In this document: positions 55,440 through 64,000 of the stretch, in pieces | How positions within the stretch are numbered: the stretch's first letter is position 1 | How the letters are laid out: the number at the start of each line of letters is the position of its first letter | NCBI GenBank assembly: GCA_003991915.1 | Contig: RQTK01000293.1 | Location: forward strand, 81,602 to 145,601 | Source of the DNA: Elysia chlorotica | Taxonomy: Eukaryota > Mollusca > Gastropoda > Plakobranchidae | DNA length: 64,000 bases | Direction of reading: 5' to 3' | Notes under the pieces: generated by a model | Databases searched by the model: none | What the model saw: the letters and a program-made list of their open reading frames with translations, nothing else | Told to the model about the DNA's origin: nothing | Made by a program: the position numbers and the translations under genes

Positions 55440-56162
55440 TTTTTTGCAATTAGCATAATTTATGTTAGTAGAGAAGTGAGACTGAGACCTGTATGAAAGT
55501 AATGAGACCTCGATACGTTGACTAATAATCCCCTTATCTTTAAAATGCCTTGAAATATGATGCGGTTGTTGGACAAAAACAATGAAACACTAAACAAAAC
55601 GCTCAATATTATTAACATAATTTGTCTATTTAATTAGACTGTTTGAAGAGGCGAATTTTTTATTCATTTATATAAGAGCCGCTTGATGTGTGAGTCTTAA
55701 TCAATTTTATGACACTAAGCTTCACTAAGGGGAAAATACGGATGTAAAGGACTCGGTTGAGATTAGAAGATTTGAACCCTGGGTGGACCCTCTGTGCATC
55801 ACTTTAGATCACTAACCGACCGGGCAACCTTTGTTCATAGTTCTTTAATTCGCTTTTACGCTTTTTATGTACGAAGGAGACAAAGGGGGCTGCGCATTAC
55901 ACAGAAAACTTATGGGATTTGGAACTAGGGGTCGTGATCTAAAATGAATCCGAAAAATGTAAATCAATTATAGAGACAAACTAATGCTTCACTTTCAGGG
56001 CAAATATGCGGTTCAAAAGCGATGCCACTGCATAGATTAGTGGGTGATAGGAAATGGTCTACATTACAAGTATTGACTTTGTGGCGCGAAAGGAATTTAC
56101 CAGGTTTGGTGGGGACTCAAACAGCCAATACTTGCGGTGAGAAAATAGAAAAGTCGGAAAGA

Positions 56163-56205
<43 letters not shown>

Positions 56206-56456
56206 GGAGTGTATGAGAGACAGAGACAGAGTGAGAGAGACACCGAGAGAAGGAACAATACCATGTACTTTTTTAGCCAACCCACTGAAGTTTTGAAAGC
56301 TTTGTTTACATCAAAATGTTAGCGTCTTTCCGAATTGTTGATCAATGTTGCTGTCCAAACAAATTCAATGACCTGGGGTAGAATGCACAAACAAGACCTA
56401 GCCTACTTTTATCTTTTTGTCTCTATCTCACTCTCTCTCTCTCTCTTCCTCTCTAT

Positions 56457-56494
<38 letters not shown>

Positions 56495-59400
56495 CCTCTC
56501 TCCATATTTAGCGGCAGTAGCAGCAAAGGGACTAACAAAGAGATTACGTGCACCAAGGGGCATTATGTGATTGAGTTTGTTTTATTCCTAACAAGCAATT
56601 TAGAATTTAGTAAGAAGCTCTATGATTATCTATAAGAGAACACTTTTGAAGATTAAAGATGGGACGAGAACTAAAGAAAGCAACAAGGTTCTGAAAACGT
56701 GGAAGTTAAACGGACCATTTAAGTAAAAAAAAAAATCAAAGAGAATAAGGCCAAATAAAACACATGCTGGTTGTAATCGCAGCAAAGATCTAAACCGCGA
56801 CCAATTCCGCCACAGAAACTCTCCAAACCATCCGCTTGAAGATCCAAACCGCCCGCTTGAAGATCTAAACCGCGGCCCATTCCCCCACAGATACTCTCCA
56901 AACCACCCGCTGGAAGATGCCCAAGTCTCTATTCGGTGATCTAGTGCAGCAACGCAAATACTCAAGATGGTGTTTGCGCTTTGAACAGGAAAATGGAAGA
57001 AGGAGCAGGGAGCAGGGACATTTTAATTAGAAAAAAAATGTAGAGGGTAGGATTATTTCGAAAGAAAATCTATAGTTATGGTGCTCGCTGTTGGACATGT
57101 GGCTTTCTAGGCTTAATTTAAGTTAAGGTTGTTGCTTTCCTTTAAAATTGAATTTTTAAGAAAAACTAAAAAAAAATGTAAAATCTGTATCCATCTCTCT
57201 CCTCTCTTTCTCCGCCTCCCTCTTTCTCTGCCCTCTCTATTATCTATCGATCCATCTCTATCTCTCATCATCTCTCTGCGTATCTTTTTATTTACCTTTT
57301 ATTTAGGACACTTTCTCTCCGCAAATCTGTCTATGGATATCTGTCTCGGTCTTTTCGTCTATCTACCTCTCCCCTCTTTCTCTATGTATCTCTCTTCCTC
57401 TCTTGCTGTCTCTTTTTTATTGTTTGAACAAACATTATGCAGATCTATGTATTATGCAAGATTACTAATACAAGAGACACGCAAACCATTAGCAAATATC
57501 TATAATTATATTAAAAGAATCCTGTCAACGCCTTTTTTTTCTTCTCAAACAGAAGATGAGCAATGACTATTTGAAGACGTAATCCAGGACCAGCCTTATG
57601 ACCCTTGGTACTAATTTAGTATTATATCTAGTATCTCCTGCTTTGGGCTGGGCCATACTGCGCCCTAAGAGTGTAGGTCTACCTTTATGTAGGGCCTACT
57701 AAAAGTTTGTGTAGACAGACCAACATTCAACTAACTTTTGAAGGCTCTTTAAAGAAACCCACCATTTGCTTATGTCTGATCTTATGCTACAACAATTTTT
57801 ACTAACTATAATTTGTTTGATGTCCTCATAGGCTAGTGCCAAAACACTATCAGTGTGGGGATATTATAATTATTTAGTTTTTTTTTTTTTTTTGCTTTTA
57901 CAAGTGTGCTTACTGAGTGCTCTTTAATGGCATAAAATGCACTTAATTTTTTTTCTCTCCAAAAGTCAGTTATTTTTAATTAAACATGGCTCATATACAC
58001 GCACATTTTTCATTACCCTTACAAGTCGTCTTTTTTTTTTTTAAACTAAGAATCCCTCGTGTAAGTGTAGCCCCAGCTAATCATCAAGTGAACCTCTGCC
58101 CTCCTGTATGTCAGTCAAGAGCGCTATCCGACTCATCTATAATTATTTAAGTTGTGAAAAGTCCTACATGTATATAATTATCCTTTTCTAAAAAGTACAG
58201 CATTCTTTGCTCAATACGTTTTTTATGGTATTTTGTACTGCAACCTAAGCGTACATAACTGAGATGATCATATGACCTCTCAGACTGCAACCCTTCTACT
58301 TTGGCCGATGTTTTTCTATTATTAGTAAACGTTAAACATTAATTATTTGTTATGACCATATAATCCCCAACGCTTTAGAGAACATTCTCTTTTATGGACG
58401 ATTTAACGTTCCTTTTGATCTGGACTGCTGGCTGTGTGTAAAGCTCTGATAGTAGCTGCATACCTGCTGTCAAACCAAGCGGAACATTTACACAACAAAG
58501 CTAAGGTAGGTTTACATGAAAAGGTTCAGTTCATTCCGAGATCTGTTTTATTGTTTATTTGTTTGTTCGTTTGTTTGTTCCTTAGTTGTTTTGTTGTTGT
58601 TGTTTTTCTTGTTTGTGTATTTTTTATTCGTTTTTTTTTTTAATTTTTAAATAGAACAACACTCCACAGGAGCCCCATGCTTAAAGGAATGCAGAGTTCT
58701 GTAAGGCTTTTTTTATTGCACTAAGAGGAGGAAACAATCAATCCACGCTTACTCCTTATTCCTTTTCCTCTCCTACGTAAATATGTTTGGAACCCCAGTG
58801 GTTGTGGGGTTCTAGTATCCACTCTTGTATTACCAACAACTGTAATTATTGGCCAAGCTTCAATGGAAGGTGAGATTACTCGACTCTATCTAGAAAGCAT
58901 AAAAAAAAACATGCGTACTACTTAGGTACGAGGGCGTCAGTTCAAACACAAACAAATCTATCATCGTTCTGTTGGAAAACCAGTGGGTTTGAACCCATGA
59001 CGACTAGGTTAAAGGATCGAATATTTACTAAGTGTACTGTCTGGCGCTTACATCAAATGCACAATAAGTTTTAGTTAAGAGCAAATCGGACGGTTTTATC
59101 CAGTGGTCTAAATTAAATCTCTGTGCGGAGTAAAAAGACTAAAGTGTCTGATTTTGTTTGTTTGTTAAATTTTGCCACATAAAATTATGTTTTCTTATCG
59201 CATTATATTTCATAGCTATTAGAACGAAAGAAAATACATAAATTCAAATAAGCAAAACCTCAGCACTCAATAAAATGCACTGTACACGCTGAATTTTCTG
59301 AAAGACTTGGTATTGAAATAAAAAAAACATGCTACCAAATGTTTAGGTTTGTACGTTAATTTTTGCTCTTCACAAGAAAATAGATTGACTCATGTTCTTT

Positions 59401-59560
59401 AACCACGCTTAATGTAACAAAATTTCAATAGGAACACCAAACTGTGCAATCGATTGCGTAATGAAAACGTAACTTTGTGAGAAGAACATTCCAATAACTC
59501 CATTGAACATGATTTTACGAGTCTGTTGGTAAACACGTTGGGGTGAGGGGGGAAAAGAAG
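55440..59560. other. No gene recognised
   Basis: AT-rich DNA with tRNA-like SINE heads (about 55745-55830 and 58960-59020), CT-rich low-complexity DNA at 57190-57420 and imperfect about 60-bp repeats at 56785-56925. ORFs are low-complexity or unsupported. Confidence 0.5.
56159..56505. repeat. (GA)n and (CT)n tracts in opposite orientation
   Basis: GA tract 56159-56245 and CT tract 56425-56503 with about 180 bp between; could pair. Confidence 0.85.
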
Positions 59561-59567
59561 GCATTGT

Positions 59568-59632
59568 ATGTGTGTGTGTGTGTGTGTGTGTATGTGTGTC
59601 TGTGAGTGTGTACGTGTGTGGGTGTGTGTGTG
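59568..59632. repeat. (GT)n microsatellite
   Basis: GT units with TATG, CTGTGA and ACG breaks. Confidence 0.9.
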
Positions 59633-60075
59633 GTTGGGGGATTTAGGGAGGGAATTGGCAGAGCAGGATACACAATGTACTTAGTTGGACCCCAACGTTC
59701 AGGGGAAGATAGGGTTTATGCCAAGCTTACGAAAGATTAGAGAGCGGCGAGAACTCAGAGAAGGCGTTAAGGTTGGGACAAACTCAGTGTCACAGTCAGC
59801 CATGGGCAGGGGGAGATAAGCGAAACAGGGGCAGTGGCCTGGTTGGGGGTGCCTGGGGGATGGAAAATCAGGGGAGAGGGGCAGAACGGAAGTTGGAGTT
59901 GGGTAGGTCGGAAGATAGGTATCATTGCATATTAATGAGATAGATAGATTATTATATAATATAGATAATTATATCATGTGGATATTTATACAGAAAGGTA
60001 GGTAAGTAGATAGATAGATGGATAGACAGATGGGTGAATAGGTAGATAGGTAAAAAGAAAAATAGATACAAATAT

Positions 60076-60113
60076 ACATAAATAGTTAGAAAGATAGATA
60101 GATAAATAGATAA

Positions 60114-60188
<75 letters not shown>
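60076..60188. repeat. (GATA)n microsatellite
   Basis: About 25 GATA units with a few variants. Confidence 0.95.
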
Positions 60189-60189
<1 letters not shown>

Positions 60190-60369
60190 GCTTTAAGATA
60201 GTTATGTAGAAAGATAAAAGATAGGAAGAGAAATGTGGGTCTGGCTGTGGAAGTGGCGACTGGTGGCCGTGCAATCCGGAAGTTCAAAAACTCAGACTCT
60301 GGGCATGTCACACTAAGATTAGGCGGAAATGGAAGAGACGACACATGCAGAAGGAAGAGAGTGAGCTGA

Positions 60370-60755
60370 GGGGGGGAGGGGGGAGGGAGAGAGAGTAAGG
60401 AAAGGGAGAGAGAGAGATAGTGACAAAGAGACAGCGAGAGACAGACAGCGACAGAGAGACAGACAGACAAACAGAGACGCAAACTAAAAACATGATTGTA
60501 TTTTCAAGCGTTATGATAACTGAAAAACCAACGGTAAATAGTAATTTGAAAGAGCGCTTTCTGAAACTTAAAAAAAAAAAAGGGGAGAGAGAGGAGGGGG
60601 AGAGGGAGAGAAAGATAGCGAAAGAGAGACAGCGACAGACAGACAGACAGACAGACAGTCAGACAGAGACGCAAAATAAGAGACATGATTGTATTTTCAA
60701 ACTGATAAACCAACGGGTATTTGAAAGAGCGCTTTCTGAAACTTAAAAAAAAATC
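60370..60755. repeat. About 190-bp tandem duplication
   Basis: Two copies (about 60370-60572, 60573-60755), each running from GA/CAGA repeats through ACATGATTGTATTTTCAA to GAGCGCTTTCTGAAACTTAA and an A-run. Confidence 0.85.
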
Positions 60756-61524
60756 AATTTTAAGGATCTGAAAAGTAGGATGACAAGAATGTTACTCTAT
60801 GGTGCCAGTAGGAAAGAGGGAATGTTATTTCACGCATAGTTATGAAACGTAATATCGAAGATATGAGCTTCCAATTAGCTACTACATGATTTCAGTTACC
60901 TTAGCAAGCAAAGGCGGGCAGATGAGTGAGTACCGCTAGAGGGTGCGACAACTTTAGTCGTTACAATAGAACATAAAGCGAGCAAATGGAACACGTTTAA
61001 CTCAAATATTACAATAGAATATACACAGAGCTGCTTGATGAAGATGAAGCAGAACAATGTTTGATGAAATCACATTCGCTATAAATCTGGCTAAAGAATG
61101 ACGGGCTTAATTTTCAACGCAAAAGTCAATGCTCTATTGTGCGAGAAACCAACTTACTGCTTTATCACGTAGAACTTACAAACTGAAAAACTAAGTTACA
61201 ATTAAGCCCAAACGAATTAAATATGTTTAAAATTGCGCATTAATTAACACCAAGCATCGAATTTTCCACATCACTTCACCCGTAACAGAAAATCACATAG
61301 TGTTTATACATAATTAACTACTTCTCCAATGAACAGCGGAAATGTTTGGCAATTTTTTTAAAGATTTGACAAACATAGAATATAAACAGTTTTAAAACAC
61401 AAAAAGTTTTTTAACTATTTTCTGTGATAGTCTTCTTTTTTGAAACACATAGTTTTGATTGTCGAACATACTGGGGGGAATTGTTATCATAATAATAAAA
61501 AAAAAGATACCATTGTGTAAACTA

Positions 61525-61614
61525 GGGGCCGTAAGTACAAAGTCGCGGTGGCTTACGACTCGTCTCATATGTTACTACTCGTCGAAAGGTACCGCAATGT
61601 TGTACTTACCACCC
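61525..61614. mobile_element. Short hairpin MITE, copy 2
   Basis: Flanked by CTAG on each side; ends GGGGCCGTAAGTACAAAG and TTGTACTTACCACCC. Internal hairpin, about 90 bp. Same terminal motif as 33810-33884, consistent with a TA-inserting MITE family. Confidence 0.55.
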
Positions 61615-61899
61615 TAGACTAGGATGCGGATGTCCCATCATAAGTATGAATTACAGTGTACGTACATTAGTAAAATTGCATCCTATGAAGATTTATTTTG
61701 AAATGCAACAATTTATTTTCTAATGTCTCCTCAAAAATTATCACAAACCAAGAATAATAACACAACCGTAGACTGAAATAATATTTCCAAGAAAATGTCA
61801 CAAACTGCAGATATTATCAGTAGCTTTCTGAATCGCGAACGAATGAATGGAAGATTCAAATCACAACAATGGAAGCCGGTAAAAAGCCCAAATCTAAGC

Positions 61900-62560
61900 A
61901 AACAAACTAGATCTAAATCTAGGTGAATGGGAAAAATACATCCGCGTACTCGAGCATGTGAAGTGTGAAAAGATTGGCCGAGGAAATAGCGCACTTGGCA
62001 CAGGGCAGTGGTTCCAACAGTCCAGTTGAAGCAGAGGCGAAGGGCCGAGTGTTCCGATCACCAGAGGGAATCACGCAGGCGTTAAAACGGCTTTAAGTCT
62101 AGCGTCTAGATCTAGAGACTGAAACCCGCGGATTTCTGGTATTAGCTGAGCAAACAGAAAGTAGAACCTAGATCTACGCGAGCTGGCGGCAAGTGGAGTG
62201 CGGACGTTTCAAGCGCCTAGATCTAGACGTAGCTAGCGAATCTCTCTACTGACTGACTAATGAGAGAGAGGCCGATTTCTGCTACGAGTTTACCATCTCC
62301 GTTTTCTGCTACGAGTTGTCCATCTCGAAACTCTCCTGTCCCCCGCGGGCATCCTGTCTCTCACGCGGGGCTAAAGGTCTCCACCTCTATGTTGGGGCGT
62401 CTACACTCTTGGTGGGGCATCTAACAATATTAATAGAGATCTCGCAATAACCGGTTTCAAAGCGAAAACAAAGACGATATGTAATGGGATCTGTACCGAC
62501 GTCCAATCAAAACTCAGTCCAATGAGCGATTAGAAAGCCCCATGCTCTAGGTGTGCTATT
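61900..62560. promoter_or_regulatory. CpG-containing non-repeat segment with clustered CTAGATCTAG-type palindromes
   Basis: Less AT-rich than its surroundings, with repeated CTAGATC/GATCTAG motifs (about 61910-62225) and a short TTCTGCTACGAGTT duplication (62275, 62303). Could be the promoter side of a gene outside the window; no exon is supported. Confidence 0.25.
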
Positions 62561-63342
62561 ACGTCATTCGTTATCAGCGTGTCTATCGCCAAGCCTGTAC
62601 TGACTGACATGGACGGACAAGGTGTCTCACACAAAAAGGGGAAATGGTGGGTAGTGGATACTATAAAGCTGACACCGGGGGGAGGGGGTTGAAGGTTTGA
62701 AGAGAAGGACAAAAAACTTTTAAAAAGAGTCTTCGCTAAAGGAATATACACAAAGTTAATGAGTTTCGTAAATAAATGACTTTAACAAGTCCGTCTCTGA
62801 TAGGGTTTCTATTTACCTTTATCTAAATTGCATTTTTCTGCAGTTGATCTAAATACAAAAGGGATAGTTAAATGTTATAGAAATACAAGGGTGTCACATT
62901 GCTCAGCAAGGCAGATAGAAATTGAAAGAAGGAAGATAAGAAAGAAAGATAGTCAGATAATTAGAGAGAAGCAGAGAGGGAGAGGATGAGAGGGATAACT
63001 AAAACACGATAAAGAAAAAAAGAATAGTTAAAGAAACACCAAAATCAAATAATAAATGTATAGACTAATGCCTCACTCCACAGAGAGTCGCGATACCATC
63101 CCTCGGCGTGCACTGTTTTCATAACCAACACGGTTAATGCCAAAGAAACAGTGGCAGGTACGCTGCATAGGTGGCATGGGTGGAACAGGGACCTCGTTTG
63201 TTTTCCTCCCAAACCGTTGATCCTACGATAGCCGCTCAGAACAAACCGCGCTAGTGGCGGGTGGTCAACCTGCTAGGGCCAGGCTCGTGCCTCACGGGGC
63301 GCTTTGGGCGGGGGAAAGCAGTGTGGGGAAGGGTACAGTTGT

Positions 63343-63700
63343 TGGTTTTAACGTCCAACATCAGCACTATATAGGCTATATAGCGACCCAACACCAGTAG
63401 ACGTGTGGGGAAGGGTACAGGCGTATAGTCGACTTAGGTTTGTGTGGGGAAGGGTACAGGCGTATAGTCGACTTAGGTTTTTATGAAAGGGTGTAAAAGT
63501 ATGATATCGCCCCATAATCGGAAGGTACCCGGTTCGTTCCCATAATCGGAATGTGTCCGGTTTGCCGGATTTCGCCTCCTTCTCTTGGGCCCGTGTCAGT
63601 ATAATGTGATTGGCTGAACAGGGATTATGGTATCCTGACAATGTCTATATGTGGCAGCACGTACAATATTGTTAGTTTTAGGACTCGTCGCCGTATAACT
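63343..63700. mobile_element. SINE fragments in both orientations
   Basis: - strand tail at 63343-63390 (CAACATCAGCACTATATAGG) and + strand body at about 63515-63700 (GTGTCAGTATAATGTGATTG, GTGGCAGCACGTACAATATT). Confidence 0.7.
63404..63481. repeat. 39-bp tandem duplication
   Basis: Two copies of a block starting GTGTGGGGAAGGGTACAGGC; its start also occurs at about 63322. Confidence 0.85.
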
Positions 63701-63841
63701 CATTATCCTGCTCGGAAAACTAGATGACGAACAGGGATTATGGTATCCTGACAATGTCTATATGTGGCAGCACGTACAATATTGTTAGTTTTAGGACTCG
63801 TCGCCGTATAACTCATTATCCTGCTCGGAAAACTAGATGAC
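63616..63841. repeat. 113-bp perfect tandem duplication
   Basis: 63616-63728 and 63729-63841 look identical and include the 3' part of a SINE copy; recent duplication or assembly duplication. Confidence 0.92.
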
Positions 63842-64000
63842 GTTAATTTAGAAGACGGCTGGACTTCAAAGAAATAAGGAAGCGCTAGTGGTCCAACTGG
63901 TTAGTGCTCTGATCTGACATGAGGTACTGTGTTCAAATCTCTGCGGCTGTCCACGTCTCTACATAGGGTATATACAGCAAAGAATCTTGGACGGGTAAAA

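Noticed and set aside
62530-62751. 73-aa - strand ORF near the CpG-containing segment
   Set aside because: No recognised domain, signal peptide or splice support.

Overview
The window is metazoan nuclear DNA: two multi-exon genes with GT-AG introns, tRNA-derived SINEs, a LINE fragment, and a heavy load of microsatellites and minisatellites. The protein sequences, the SINE-rich context and the 2A-bearing LINE suggest a lophotrochozoan, probably a gastropod mollusc. That placement is inference; no taxon-specific marker was found.

Left third (about 1.5-14.1 kb, + strand): a complete coding set for VMP1, the vacuole membrane protein 1 / VTT-domain ER scramblase. It has 12 coding exons, 435 codons and every splice phase agrees. 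Introns carry SINEs, tandem duplications that begin at splice sites, and the first copy (9573-11200) of an unnamed 1.6-kb dispersed element. A second copy (14533-16183) lies just past the VMP1 stop, between trinucleotide arrays. The two copies are nearly identical except for about 500 bp, where roughly 53 of 56 hand-aligned mismatches have T on the + strand (A on the - strand) in the first copy. This is the most unusual signal in the window.

Middle (about 16.5-26 kb): AT-rich convergent intergenic and 3'-UTR DNA with no firm gene, only two isolated exon-like segments (18200-18266, 21556-21594).

Centre-right (26.0-45.2 kb, - strand): a septin of the SEPT2 subgroup (SEPTIN4/5-like), convergent with VMP1. 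Eleven coding exons are readable: a long first exon with a polyQ/polyG disordered N-terminus, the P-loop, DTPG and AKAD GTPase motifs, the septin unique element and a C-terminal coiled coil. One internal exon of about 46 codons (the segment usually holding DESGLNR and the NRVHCC region) was not found between 30.6 and 33.6 kb. That interval holds a 30-bp minisatellite, an (AAT)n tract and a LINE ORF1 fragment with a 2A ribosome-skipping motif. A second short first exon (Met-Ala) is supported at 42.68 kb. Human SEPTIN4 and VMP1 lie in the same 17q22-q23 region, so this adjacency may be old linkage.

Right third (45.2-64 kb): no convincing gene. It holds septin upstream DNA, SINE pieces, GA/CT, GATA, TAG and CAA tracts, a 17-unit 41-bp satellite, a 0.7-kb tandem duplication, a short TA-flanked hairpin MITE and a 9-N gap at 48227-48235.
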